Shown here in pieces: positions 46,847-55,361 of a stretch of DNA of 64,000 bases. The stretch is taken from assembly GCA_019749945.1 (NCBI GenBank), contig JAIEPF010000007.1:186001-250000 (forward strand), in the 5' to 3' direction. Both the position numbers and the translations under genes were made by a program. Below the pieces are notes generated by a model. It ran no database searches. It had not been told where the DNA came from and worked only from the letters and a program-made list of their open reading frames with translations. Position 1 is the first letter of the stretch. Each line of letters opens with the position of its first letter. Source of the stretch: Burkholderiales bacterium (GTDB lineage Bacteria; Pseudomonadota; Gammaproteobacteria; Burkholderiales; SG8-41).

Positions 46847-48049
46847 ATGTTTGAAAACCGCGTTTTATCCGGCATGCGCCCGACCGGCGCACTGCATTTC
46901 GGCCATTACCACGGCGTGCTCAAAAACTGGATCAAACTCCAGCATGAGTATCAGTGTCTGTTCTTCGTCGCCGACTGGCATGCGCTGACCACGCATTATG
47001 ACGATCCGGCAACCATTGAGAACCATGCCTGGGACATGGTGGTGGACTGGCTGGCCGCCGGTGTTGATCCGGCACAGGCAGTACTGTTCATCCAGTCGAA
47101 AGTGCCCGAGCATGCGGAACTGCATCTGCTGCTGTCGATGATTACGCCGCTGTCGTGGCTGGAACGGGTGCCGACCTACAAGGACCAGCAGGAAAAACTC
47201 GCGGAAAAAGATCTCGCGACCTACGGTTTTCTCGGTTATCCGCTGCTGCAAAGCGCAGACATCCTGATTTACCGCGCCAACCTGGTGCCGGTCGGCGAAG
47301 ACCAGGTGCCGCATGTCGAGATCACCCGTGAAATTGCACGCCGTTTCAATCATGTCTTCGGCCGCGAACCCGGCTTCGAAACCAAGGCCGAAGCCGCGAT
47401 CAAAAAACTCGGCGCGCGCCGCGGCAAACTCTATCGCAAGCTGCGTACCGATTATCTGGAGCAGGGTGATGCCGAAGCGCTGGCTGCCGCGCGGGCGCTG
47501 CTTGAGGAAACACAAAACCTGCCGCTGGGCGACCGCGAACGCCTGTTCGGTTACATCGAGGGCGGCGGCAAGGTCATCCTCACCGAACCCAGGGCGCTGC
47601 TGACCGAGGCGTCGAAGATGCCGGGACTGGATGGCCAGAAAATGTCCAAGTCCTACAACAACACGATTTCCTTGCGTGAAAGCCCGGAGAACGTGGCAAA
47701 AAAGATCAAGACCATGCCGACCGATCCGGCGCGCATCAAGCGCACGGATCCCGGTGACCCGGCGAAGTGCCCGGTATGGCAGTTGCACCTGGTGTATTCG
47801 GACGAAGCGAAAAAAAAATGGGTGCAGGAGGGTTGTCGCAGCGCAGGCATCGGCTGCATCGAATGCAAGCAGCCGGTGATTGATGCAATCGTTGCCGAGC
47901 AAAAACCGATGCGCGAACGCGCTGAACGTTACCTCGATGACCCGACGCTGGTACGCAACATCATTGCCGACGGTTGCGAGAAGGCGCGCAAGATGGCGCA
48001 GGAAACCTTGCGCGATGTGCGCGAGGTGATGGGGCTCGACTACTCCTGA
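46847..48049 (+). CDS. trpS: Tryptophanyl-tRNA synthetase, long form
   Basis: A 400-residue class I synthetase. The HIGH-type motif is SGMRPTGALHFGHYHG and the KMSKS loop is LDGQKMSKSYNN. Between RRFNHVFG and the KMSKS loop there is an extra charged segment of some 60-70 residues (IKKLGARRGKLYRKLRTDYLEQ and onward), absent from the shorter E. coli-type enzyme; I believe long forms are common in Burkholderiales. The C-terminal domain has cysteines in GIGCIECKQP and CPVWQL. The ATG is overlapped by the end of a 27-codon upstream frame (46771-46854). It converges with lexA. Confidence 0.95.
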   Translation: MFENRVLSGMRPTGALHFGHYHGVLKNWIKLQHEYQCLFFVADWHALTTHYDDPATIENHAWDMVVDWLAAGVDPAQAVLFIQSKVPEHAELHLLLSMITPLSWLERVPTYKDQQEKLAEKDLATYGFLGYPLLQSADILIYRANLVPVGEDQVPHVEITREIARRFNHVFGREPGFETKAEAAIKKLGARRGKLYRKLRTDYLEQGDAEALAAARALLEETQNLPLGDRERLFGYIEGGGKVILTEPRALLTEASKMPGLDGQKMSKSYNNTISLRESPENVAKKIKTMPTDPARIKRTDPGDPAKCPVWQLHLVYSDEAKKKWVQEGCRSAGIGCIECKQPVIDAIVAEQKPMRERAERYLDDPTLVRNIIADGCEKARKMAQETLRDVREVMGLDYS

Positions 48050-48089
48050 TTACTGCCGATTGAGCGCTGCGCGGTCCTGACGCAGTTGC

Positions 48090-48746
48090 TCAGAATCCCT
48101 TGCCGTTGCGGATGACGCCGACGGCAATGCCTTCGATTTCAAGGGGATCCCGTTTCAGATCAATAACGATCGGTTTGAAATCCGGGTTTTCGGCGATCAG
48201 CTCGACGGTATTGCGGTTGCGCTGGATGCGTTTGACCGTGACTTCGTCATGCAGGCGGGCGACCACAATCTGCCCCGATTTGAAGTGCGGCGTACGGTGC
48301 ACCGCCAAGAGATCGCCTTCAAGGATGCCGGCATCGCGCATGCTCATGCCGCGCACCCGCAGCAGGTAGTCGGCCGCCGGTTCAAACATGGCGGGATCGA
48401 CGCGGTAGCGTTGCTCGATGTTCTGCTCCGCCAGCATCGGGCTGCCGGCAGCGACGCGTCCAACCACCGGCAGACTGTCCTGCTGCTGCGTCAGACGGAT
48501 GCCGCGTGAGGCGCCGGAGGTCATGGCGATGACGCCTTTGCGTTCCAGCGCCCGCAGGTGGGTCTCTGCGGCATTCGGCGAACTGAAACCCATGGCGCTG
48601 CAGATTTCGGCGCGTGTCGGCGGGAATCCCGACTCTTCTACATGCGCCTCGATCAGGCGCAGGATTTCCTGCTGGCGGGAAGTCAGCGGCTTGTGGCTCT
48701 CAGCCGGCGATTCGAGCGTATTTTCTGTTTGGTTTTCATTAATCAT
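48090..48746 (-). CDS. lexA: SOS repressor LexA
   Basis: A 218-residue autocleaving repressor of DNA-damage genes. The N-terminal winged helix has [34 protein letters not shown]. The S24 half has the cleavage site Ala-Gly in RVAAGSP, the catalytic Ser in GMSMRDAG and Lys in EVTVKRIQ. The N-terminus carries about 20 extra residues before the usual start ([20 protein letters not shown]); no other start codon is available closer. The operator lies 2 bases ahead of the ATG, so the gene is self-regulated and possibly leaderless. Confidence 0.97.
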   Translation of the reverse strand: MINENQTENTLESPAESHKPLTSRQQEILRLIEAHVEESGFPPTRAEICSAMGFSSPNAAETHLRALERKGVIAMTSGASRGIRLTQQQDSLPVVGRVAAGSPMLAEQNIEQRYRVDPAMFEPAADYLLRVRGMSMRDAGILEGDLLAVHRTPHFKSGQIVVARLHDEVTVKRIQRNRNTVELIAENPDFKPIVIDLKRDPLEIEGIAVGVIRNGKGF

Positions 48747-48748
48747 GA

Positions 48749-48764
48749 CTGTAATTATATACAG
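48749..48764 (-). promoter_or_regulatory. LexA operator (SOS box) overlapping the lexA -10
   Basis: CTGTAATTATATACAG on the plus strand is a perfect match to CTGT-N8-ACAG. On the minus strand it contains TATAAT (48754-48759), with TTGCGT 16 bases further up as a weak -35. LexA bound here would block its own promoter. Transcription should begin at about 48747, almost on the ATG. Confidence 0.93.
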
Positions 48765-48887
48765 TCATTGGGGACACGCAAGAGCGCGGCTTTGCAAAAC
48801 AGGAATTTATTGCAATAATTTACCTTAACCAATTGTATTTAAACAATTATTCAGTCGATTGGCACTGAGTCCCGGTTGCCGTGGATT

Positions 48888-48917
48888 GTTGGACGAAAGC
48901 CGATTTTTTGTTATACT
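48888..48917 (+). promoter_or_regulatory. Promoter of the rimP-nusA-infB operon
   Basis: TTGGAC (48888-48893), 18-base spacer, TATACT (48912-48917). Predicted start near 48924 gives a leader of about 73 bases that contains a terminator-like hairpin. Confidence 0.65.
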
Positions 48918-48954
48918 TCATAGTTCTGTGAAACGAATTGGGCAGCGCACACGG

Positions 48955-48976
48955 ATGGGCGGATCGCCCATTTTTT
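48955..48976 (+). terminator. Attenuator-like hairpin in the rimP leader
   Basis: ATGGGCG, loop GAT, CGCCCAT, continuing as a T-run: a compact intrinsic terminator 20 bases before the rimP ATG. It could be read through by NusA-dependent or other control, giving feedback on this operon. Flanking GCGCACAC and GTGTCGC may extend the structure. Confidence 0.7.
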
Positions 48977-48996
48977 GTTTGTGTCGCTGATTTTGC

Positions 48997-49425
48997 ATGG
49001 ATTTGCAGGGTTTGCTTGAAAACACGCTGGCCGGGCTCGGCTACGAACTGGTCGAACTGGAACGTTCGACCAAGGGCGGGCTGTTGCGTGTTTTTATCGA
49101 CAAACCCGGCGGCATCAATGTCGATGACTGTGCCCTGGTGAGCAATCATCTGGGCCGGTGGCTCGCAGTGGAGAACGTCGGTTACGACCGCCTGGAGGTG
49201 TCATCACCAGGCCTGGACCGGCCGCTGCGCACGGCAAAGGATTTTGCGCGGTTCAGCGGGCAAAAGGCAAGGCTGAAGCTGCGCGTGCCGGTGGCCGGGC
49301 AACGCAATTTTATTGGTGTGCTGTGCGATACCGAAGCGGGCAAAGTGGGTCTGGAAGTCGACGGGCAGGTGCTGTCGCTGGATCTGGGCAATGTGGATAA
49401 GGCGCGGCTGGTGCCGGTGCTTTGA
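48997..49425 (+). CDS. rimP: Ribosome maturation factor RimP
   Basis: A 142-residue two-domain factor for 30S subunit assembly. It begins [22 protein letters not shown] and has the family signature [19 protein letters not shown], then [31 protein letters not shown] and a C-terminal SH3-like domain. It is the first gene of the rimP-nusA-infB-rbfA-truB operon; nusA starts 13 bases after its stop. Confidence 0.97.
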   Translation: MDLQGLLENTLAGLGYELVELERSTKGGLLRVFIDKPGGINVDDCALVSNHLGRWLAVENVGYDRLEVSSPGLDRPLRTAKDFARFSGQKARLKLRVPVAGQRNFIGVLCDTEAGKVGLEVDGQVLSLDLGNVDKARLVPVL

Positions 49426-49438
49426 GCGGGAGTCGGAT

Positions 49439-50923
49439 ATGAATCGTGAAATTCTGTTGCTGGTTGATGCGCTGGCGCGCGAAAAGAACGTCGACAAGGA
49501 AATCGTGTTCGGCGCGCTCGAACTCGCCCTGGCTTCGGCGGCCAAGAAGAAGTTCACCGAAGACGTCGATGTGCGCGCATCGGTAGACCGCGCCACCGGC
49601 GAATTTTCCTTTTTCCGTCGCTGGGAAGTGGTCAAAAACGAGGAAATCGAGGTTCCGTCCCGCCAGTACAAGCTGCACGAAGCCCAGGAAGAGGATCCTG
49701 AATACGAAATCGGTGAATTTGTCGAGGAACCGCTGGAAGGCATGGAAGTCGGCCGCATCGGCGCCCAGACCGCCAAGCAGGTCATCGTGCAGAAAATCCG
49801 CGATGCCGAACGCGAGCAGATCCTCAACGACTTCCTCGCGCGCAAGGAACACCTGGTGACCGGTGTCATCAAGCGCATGGAGCGCGGCAACGCCATCGTC
49901 GAATCCGGCCGCCTCGAAGCCATGCTGCCGCGCGACCAGATGATCCCCAAGGAAAACCTGCGTCTGGGCGACCGCGTGCGCGCTTACGTATGGAAAGTCG
50001 ACCGTCTGGCCCGCGGCCCGCACCTGATCCTGTCGCGGAAAGCGCCGGAATTCATCGCCAAGCTGTTTGAACTCGAAGTCCCGGAAATCGAAGAAGGCCT
50101 GCTCGAGATCAAGGGCGCCGCGCGCGATCCCGGCTCGCGGGCCAAGATTGCCGTGCATTCCAAGGATGCGCGCATCGATCCGATCGGCACCTGCGTCGGC
50201 ATGCGCGGTTCACGCGTGCAGGCGGTGACCGCCGAACTGGCGCAGGAGCGCGTCGACATCGTGCTGTGGAATCCGGATCCGGCGCAGTTCGTGATCAATG
50301 CCCTGGCACCGGCGGAAGTCAGCAGCATCGTTGTCGACGAAGAAAAACACAGCATGGACATCGTTGTCGATGAAGAGAACCTGGCGCAGGCCATCGGCCG
50401 CAACGGACAGAACGTCCGTCTCGCAGGCGAGCTGACCGGCTGGGAACTGAACCTGATGACCGAAGTTGACGCCAAGAAAAAAAGCGAGGAAGAAACCTCG
50501 CGCACTCGTGCCGAGTTCATGGAAAAGCTGGACGTCGACGAAGAAGTCGCCGACATCCTTGTGCAGGAAGGTTTCGCGACGCTGGAAGAAGTCGCCTACG
50601 TGCCGCTCACCGAGATGCTGGAAATCGAGTCTTTCGACGAAGCCACCGTCAACGAGCTGCGCAGCCGCGCCCGCAACGCGCTGCTGACGCAGGCCATCGC
50701 CAGCGAGGAAAAAGTCGAACATGACATCGAAGACCTGCTGAAGGTCGAAGGCATGGACAACGACACGGCGCGGCTGCTGGCCTCCAAAGGCATTGCCACG
50801 CAGGAAGATCTCGCCGACTACGCGACGGACGATCTCGTCGAACTGACCGCGCTCGATACCGAACGCGCCAAAACGCTGATCATGGCCGCCCGTGCGCCGT
50901 GGTTTGCTGAAACCAACGCTTGA
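49439..50923 (+). CDS. nusA: Transcription termination/antitermination factor NusA
   Basis: A 494-residue RNA polymerase-binding factor: N-terminal domain ([21 protein letters not shown]), S1 domain (about 135-200, [17 protein letters not shown]), two KH domains ([44 protein letters not shown]), and two C-terminal helical repeats ([23 protein letters not shown] and the later [22 protein letters not shown]), as in E. coli NusA. Frame extension upstream to 49313 overlaps rimP and is not used. Confidence 0.98.
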   Translation: MNREILLLVDALAREKNVDKEIVFGALELALASAAKKKFTEDVDVRASVDRATGEFSFFRRWEVVKNEEIEVPSRQYKLHEAQEEDPEYEIGEFVEEPLEGMEVGRIGAQTAKQVIVQKIRDAEREQILNDFLARKEHLVTGVIKRMERGNAIVESGRLEAMLPRDQMIPKENLRLGDRVRAYVWKVDRLARGPHLILSRKAPEFIAKLFELEVPEIEEGLLEIKGAARDPGSRAKIAVHSKDARIDPIGTCVGMRGSRVQAVTAELAQERVDIVLWNPDPAQFVINALAPAEVSSIVVDEEKHSMDIVVDEENLAQAIGRNGQNVRLAGELTGWELNLMTEVDAKKKSEEETSRTRAEFMEKLDVDEEVADILVQEGFATLEEVAYVPLTEMLEIESFDEATVNELRSRARNALLTQAIASEEKVEHDIEDLLKVEGMDNDTARLLASKGIATQEDLADYATDDLVELTALDTERAKTLIMAARAPWFAETNA

Positions 50924-50943
50924 GATCGCAAAAGTAACCATCC

Positions 50944-53499
50944 ATGGCCCAGATCAAAGTCCAAGAATTTGCCCAGGAATTGGGACTGCAGCCGGAACTG
51001 CTCCTTGAGCAGCTACGCGCCGCCGGCGTGACCAAGGCGCTGACCGCCGATGCCGCTCTGACGGAAAAAGACAAGACCCAGCTGCTCGATTATCTGCGCG
51101 AAGCGCATGGCGCCAAGGAAAGCAAGCAGAAGATCACGCTGACCCGCCGGCAGACGACTGAAATCAAGAAGGCCGACGCCACGACGGGCAAGGCACGCAC
51201 CATCCAGGTCGAAGTGCGCAAAAAACGCGTACTGGTCAAACGCGAGGCCGCGGAACCGGAGAAGGTCGAAGAGCCACAAGCCGTCGTCAAGAAACCCCTG
51301 ATCGACGCGGCGGAACTTGCCGCCCGCGAAGCTGAAGCGAAGCAGCACGCCGAACTCGCTTCACGCCAGGCCGAAGACGCCGCCAAAAAACAGGAAAAAC
51401 GCAAAAAAGCCCAGGTCGCTGCTGAAACTGCCGCTGAAGCGGTGGTTGCCAAAGCCGAGCCTGCAGCAGCCCCCCCCGCAGCCGCAGCGGCGGAGCCCGT
51501 GGTGGAAGGCACTCTGCACAAGCCGGCGGTGCAGGCCAGTGATGCCGCGAACAAGGCAAAGAAAAGCGCCAAAAAACCGGTCAAGCAGGTGGTCTGGCAG
51601 GATCCCACGGCGCGTAAACGCAGCATCAAAACGCGTGGTGATGCCACCGGCGGTCTGGGCTGGCGCGAGCGCAAGGTGCATCGCACGACCCACAAGCAGG
51701 ATGGCGACCAGCAGCACGGCTTCATGGCGCCGACCGAGCCGATGGTGCGCGATGTCCTGGTGCCGGAAACCATCACCGTTGGCGATCTCGCGCACAAAAT
51801 GTCGGTCAAGGCCGCCGAATTGATCAAGACGCTGATGAAACTGGGTACGATGGCGACCATCAACCAGGTGCTCGATCAGGACACCGCGATCATCCTCGTT
51901 GAAGAAATGGGCCATACCGCCAGGCGTGCAAAACTCGATGAACCCGATGCATTCCTCGCCGAATCTGCCGGAAAATCCGAAGTCAAAACCGAGTCGCGTG
52001 CGCCTGTTGTGACGGTGATGGGGCACGTCGATCACGGCAAGACTTCATTGCTCGATTACATCCGCCGTACCAAGGTTGCCAGCGGTGAGGCCGGCGGCAT
52101 TACGCAGCATATCGGTGCCTACCACGTGGAAACCCCGCGCGGCATGATCACCTTCCTGGATACCCCCGGCCACGAAGCCTTCACGGCGATGCGCGCCCGT
52201 GGCGCCAAAGTCACCGATCTGGTCATCCTGGTGGTGGCCGCTGACGACGGCGTGATGCCGCAGACCGCGGAGGCGATTCATCACGCCAAGGCGGGCAATG
52301 TGCCGATCGTGGTCGCCTTGAACAAGATCGACAAACCGGAAGCCAACGCCGAGCGCGTCAAGCAGGATCTGGCTGCGCGCGAAGTGGTACCCGAGGAATG
52401 GGGCGGTGACACCATGTTCGTCGAGGTGTCGGCCAAGACCGGGCAGGGCATCGACAGCCTGCTTGAACGCATCCTGCTGCAGGCCGAAGTGCTGGAGCTG
52501 AAAGCGCCGCGCGATGCGCCGGCAAAAGGCATCGTGGTGGAAGCGCGCCTCGACAAGGGACGCGGTCCTGTGGCAACCATCCTGATCCAGTCGGGCACCC
52601 TGAAACGGGGCGATATCGTGCTCGCCGGCTCTGTCTTCGGACGCGTGCGGGCATTGCTCGACGAAGCCGGCAAAACCATCGAGTCGGCCGGTCCTTCGAT
52701 TCCGGTCGAAGTGCTCGGCTTGTCAGACGTGCCCGCAGCCGGCGCCGAAGTCATGGTGCTCGGCGACGAACGCAAGGCGCGGGAAATCGCGCTGTTCCGC
52801 CAGGGCAAATACCGTGACGTCAAGCTGGCCAAGCAGCAGGCTGCCAAACTCGAAAACATGTTCGAGCAGATGGGCGAGGGCGAAGTCAAAACCCTGTCGC
52901 TGATCATCAAGGCCGATGTGCAGGGTTCCTTCGAAGGTTTGACACACGCGCTGAGCAAACTGTCGACCGATGAAGTGAAAGTGAATATCGTGCACTCGGC
53001 GGTGGGCGGTATCACCGAATCCGACGTCAATCTGGCACTGGCCTCCAAGGCCGTCATCATCGGCTTCAACGCCCGTGCCGACGGCATGGCGCGCAAACTG
53101 GCCGAGAGCAACGGCGTCGATATCCGCTACTACAACGTGATCTACGATGCGGTCGATGAAATCAAGGCCGCGCTGACCGGCATGCTGTCGCCGGAACGCA
53201 AGGAAAGCGCCGTCGGTCTGGTCGAAATCCGCCAGGTGTTCCGCATCTCCAAGGTCGGCGCCGTCGCCGGTTGTTATGTGCTCGAAGGCGTGGTGCGCCG
53301 CGGTTCGAAAGTACGGCTGCTTCGCGACAACGTCGTGATCCACGAAGGCGAACTCGATTCTCTGAAACGCTTCAAGGATGATGCGCGCGAAGTCAAGGCC
53401 GGGTTTGAGTGCGGCCTGTCCCTCAAGAACTTCAACGACATCAAGGAAGGCGACCAACTGGAAGTTTTCGAGGTCGTCGAGGTGGCGAGGACCCTTTAA
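50944..53499 (+). CDS. infB: Translation initiation factor IF-2
   Basis: An 851-residue GTPase that places initiator tRNA on the 30S subunit. The N-terminal IF2-N domain ([19 protein letters not shown]) and a long Ala/Lys/Glu-rich linker (about 100-260) precede a second IF2-N region and the G domain: G1 GHVDHGKT near residue 360, G3 DTPGHEAF and G4 NKIDKP. Domains II, III and C2 follow (final [22 protein letters not shown]). Normal length for proteobacteria. It is 20 bases downstream of nusA. The alanine-rich linker should cause no concern as a low-complexity artefact. Confidence 0.98.
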   Translation: MAQIKVQEFAQELGLQPELLLEQLRAAGVTKALTADAALTEKDKTQLLDYLREAHGAKESKQKITLTRRQTTEIKKADATTGKARTIQVEVRKKRVLVKREAAEPEKVEEPQAVVKKPLIDAAELAAREAEAKQHAELASRQAEDAAKKQEKRKKAQVAAETAAEAVVAKAEPAAAPPAAAAAEPVVEGTLHKPAVQASDAANKAKKSAKKPVKQVVWQDPTARKRSIKTRGDATGGLGWRERKVHRTTHKQDGDQQHGFMAPTEPMVRDVLVPETITVGDLAHKMSVKAAELIKTLMKLGTMATINQVLDQDTAIILVEEMGHTARRAKLDEPDAFLAESAGKSEVKTESRAPVVTVMGHVDHGKTSLLDYIRRTKVASGEAGGITQHIGAYHVETPRGMITFLDTPGHEAFTAMRARGAKVTDLVILVVAADDGVMPQTAEAIHHAKAGNVPIVVALNKIDKPEANAERVKQDLAAREVVPEEWGGDTMFVEVSAKTGQGIDSLLERILLQAEVLELKAPRDAPAKGIVVEARLDKGRGPVATILIQSGTLKRGDIVLAGSVFGRVRALLDEAGKTIESAGPSIPVEVLGLSDVPAAGAEVMVLGDERKAREIALFRQGKYRDVKLAKQQAAKLENMFEQMGEGEVKTLSLIIKADVQGSFEGLTHALSKLSTDEVKVNIVHSAVGGITESDVNLALASKAVIIGFNARADGMARKLAESNGVDIRYYNVIYDAVDEIKAALTGMLSPERKESAVGLVEIRQVFRISKVGAVAGCYVLEGVVRRGSKVRLLRDNVVIHEGELDSLKRFKDDAREVKAGFECGLSLKNFNDIKEGDQLEVFEVVEVARTL

Positions 53500-53559
53500 C
53501 GCAGACCCGGACATCCGTCCGGACCGGCGGTCCGCCGCCGGTTGCAGATCGGGTATTAC

Positions 53560-53931
53560 ATGCCTAAAGATTTTTCCCGCGGACGGCGCATCGCCGACCA
53601 GATCCAGCGCGAGTTGTCGGAGATCATCCGGCTCGAACTCAAGGATCCGCGCGTGGCCCTGATCACCATCACCGATGTCGAGGTCACGCAGGACAACGCG
53701 CACGCCAAGATATTTTTCACAGCCCTCGGTGAACCCGTGCAGCAGGAAGCCGCCACCAGGGCGCTGGAACATGCCGCGGGTTTCCTGCGCAGCACACTGG
53801 CAAAACGTATCCAGTTGCGTACCGTGCCTCAGTTGCATTTCCACTACGACATTTCCGTCGAACGCGGCGTACGGCTGTCGAAACTCATCGACGAAGCGGT
53901 TGCCGATGCCAAGGGGAACAAGGCGTCGTGA
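53560..53931 (+). CDS. rbfA: 30S ribosome-binding factor RbfA
   Basis: A 123-residue KH-like protein for 16S rRNA 5' end maturation. Signature: RIADQIQRELSEIIRLELKDPRV, ITDVEVTQDNAHAKIFFTALG, RTVPQLHFHYDISVERGVRLSKLID. The ATG at 53560 (MPKDFSRGRR) is preferred over a TTG 18 bases upstream. Its stop overlaps the GTG start of truB by 4 bases. Confidence 0.97.
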   Translation: MPKDFSRGRRIADQIQRELSEIIRLELKDPRVALITITDVEVTQDNAHAKIFFTALGEPVQQEAATRALEHAAGFLRSTLAKRIQLRTVPQLHFHYDISVERGVRLSKLIDEAVADAKGNKAS

Positions 53932-54833
53932 AGCCGGCTGCCGCTGCCCGCAATGCGGTTGACGGCGTGCTGTTGCTCGACAAACCGCGGGGGCTGACTT
54001 CCCAGCAGGCCGTTGCCCGCGCCAAACGCCTGTTCAACGCGCGCAAGGCGGGGCATACCGGCACCCTGGATCCCCTGGCTGACGGCCTGCTGCCGATTGG
54101 CTTGGGCGAAGCCACCAAGTTTTCCCAGTTCCTGCTCGATGCGGATAAGCGTTACCTCGCCACGCTGCGCCTGGGGATCACCACCACAACCGGCGATGCC
54201 GAAGGCGAGGTCATCAAGGAACTGCCGGTGGCCGTGACCCCGGAGCAGTTGTCGGCCGTTCTGCCGCGATTTACCGGTCCACAACGGCAGATTCCGCCGA
54301 TGCATGCCGCGATCAAGGTCGATGGCAAACCGCTGTATGCCTATGCCCGGGCCGGCGAAACCGTTACGCGCGAACCTCGATCTATTATCATAAAAAGCAT
54401 TCAAATTATTGATTTTATTGATAAAAATATAAAATTGCGGATTTCCTGCAGCAAAGGCACATATATCCGGGTGCTGGCAGAAGACATCGGCGCCGCTTTG
54501 GGTTGTGGCGCGCACCTTTCTGCGCTGACGCGGGAAGCGGCGGGCGGGCTGGACCTGGCAAACGCCGTGTCCTTGGCCAAGCTCGAAACCATGACCTTGC
54601 CGCAACGGCTGGAGCGCCTGCTGCCGGCGGACACTTTTGCCGCCAGCCTGCCCCGGCTCGAACTCAGTGCGGATCACCAGCGCCGGCTGATGACCGGTCA
54701 GCCGGTACGGCTGGGAGAGGCCGCTCCCCCCGGCCTGTTTCGTTTGTACGGGGCAGCAGGTGCCTTTTTCGGTATTGGTGAGGCGGCTGAAGGGGCGCTG
54801 ACGGCACGCCGCCTGCTGACCCAAAGCCTCTGA
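53928..54833 (+). CDS. truB: tRNA pseudouridine-55 synthase TruB
   Basis: A 301-residue enzyme that makes pseudouridine 55 in the T-loop of tRNAs. The catalytic Asp is in KAGHTGTLDPLADGLLPIGLGEATKF, followed by motif II (PPMHAAIKVDGKPLYAYARAGE) and the CSKGTYIRVLAEDIG block. GTG start, overlapping rbfA. Residues about 151-170 (SIIIKSIQIIDFIDKNIKL) are encoded by a very AT-rich patch that contains a full copy of the dispersed element. By comparison with E. coli TruB the distance from the RE motif to CSKG is unchanged (30 residues), so the protein is not interrupted and should be functional. Confidence 0.96.
   Translation: MKPAAAARNAVDGVLLLDKPRGLTSQQAVARAKRLFNARKAGHTGTLDPLADGLLPIGLGEATKFSQFLLDADKRYLATLRLGITTTTGDAEGEVIKELPVAVTPEQLSAVLPRFTGPQRQIPPMHAAIKVDGKPLYAYARAGETVTREPRSIIIKSIQIIDFIDKNIKLRISCSKGTYIRVLAEDIGAALGCGAHLSALTREAAGGLDLANAVSLAKLETMTLPQRLERLLPADTFAASLPRLELSADHQRRLMTGQPVRLGEAAPPGLFRLYGAAGAFFGIGEAAEGALTARRLLTQSL
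54403..54435 (+). repeat. Dispersed AT-rich element, copy 8, inside truB
   Basis: AAATTATTGATTTTATTGA continues as TAAAAATATAAAAT. The core TTATTGATTTTATTGA is identical to copy 4. It lies wholly within coding sequence (truB residues 159-170), in a patch from about 54379 that is strikingly AT-rich compared with the rest of the gene. Confidence 0.85.
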
Positions 54834-54850
54834 TTTAGGGCCAAAACGGC

Positions 54851-54880
54851 TTGAGTAATCCGGTAGTTACGGAGTAGAAT
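54851..54880 (+). promoter_or_regulatory. Promoter of rpsO
   Basis: TTGAGT (54851-54856), 18-base spacer, TAGAAT (54875-54880). Start near 54887, 23 bases before the rpsO ATG. Confidence 0.65.
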
Positions 54881-54909
54881 AACGCGATTTTTCGTCGGAG
54901 ATAGAAGAC

Positions 54910-55179
54910 ATGGCTGTAACCACTGCCCAGAAGGCACAGGTTTTGCAGGATTTCCAGCGTGCCAAGGGCGACACGGGTTCGCCCGAAGTCCAGATTGCGC
55001 TGCTGACTGCGCGGATCACCGATCTGACCGAGCATTTCAAAGCACACAGCAAAGACCACCATTCCCGCCGCGGTCTGCTGCGGATGGTCAGCACGCGCCG
55101 CAAACTGCTGGATTATCTGAAAAGAACCAAAGCCGAACAGTACAAGGCGCTGATCGAGCGTCTTGGCCTGCGCAAGTAA
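54910..55179 (+). CDS. rpsO: 30S ribosomal protein S15
   Basis: The normal 89-residue S15: [51 protein letters not shown] (landmark region about 22-72). It binds the central domain of 16S rRNA early in 30S assembly. GGAG precedes the ATG. It is followed by pnp, the conserved rpsO-pnp order, with hairpins between. Confidence 0.98.
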   Translation: MAVTTAQKAQVLQDFQRAKGDTGSPEVQIALLTARITDLTEHFKAHSKDHHSRRGLLRMVSTRRKLLDYLKRTKAEQYKALIERLGLRK

Positions 55180-55203
55180 GCAGGCGCATGCGAGTCTGTA
55201 ATG

Positions 55204-55254
55204 CCAGCGTCCGTGCGCAGTCCGCACGGCGCATGGTCGGCAAGCCGGCGCTGG
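55204..55254 (+). promoter_or_regulatory. Long hairpin in the rpsO-pnp intercistronic region
   Basis: CCAGCG (55204-55209) pairs with CGCTGG (55249-55254), enclosing GTGCG/CGCAC around a 5-base loop. In E. coli a long stem here is cut by RNase III and used by PNPase to control its own mRNA. The position fits the same role; that is inference. Confidence 0.6.
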
Positions 55255-55289
55255 GGAGCGTCGGCATCTAGCCTTTATTGATCCTCCGG

Positions 55290-55312
55290 AAGACCGCGTG
55301 TGCGGTCTTTTT
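55290..55312 (+). terminator. Terminator-like hairpin before pnp
   Basis: AAGACCGC, loop GTGT, GCGGTCTT followed by TTTTG. It probably ends much of the rpsO transcript, with partial read-through into pnp, whose start is 50 bases on. Confidence 0.75.
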
Positions 55313-55361
55313 GTTTTTGAGCACAGAAAATTCAAGCAATACAAAGAAAAGGAAATTCATC

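Noticed and set aside
48803..48845. Further copy of the dispersed element between lexA and rimP
   Set aside because: Only AATTTATTG matches; the rest is a general AT-rich promoter region.
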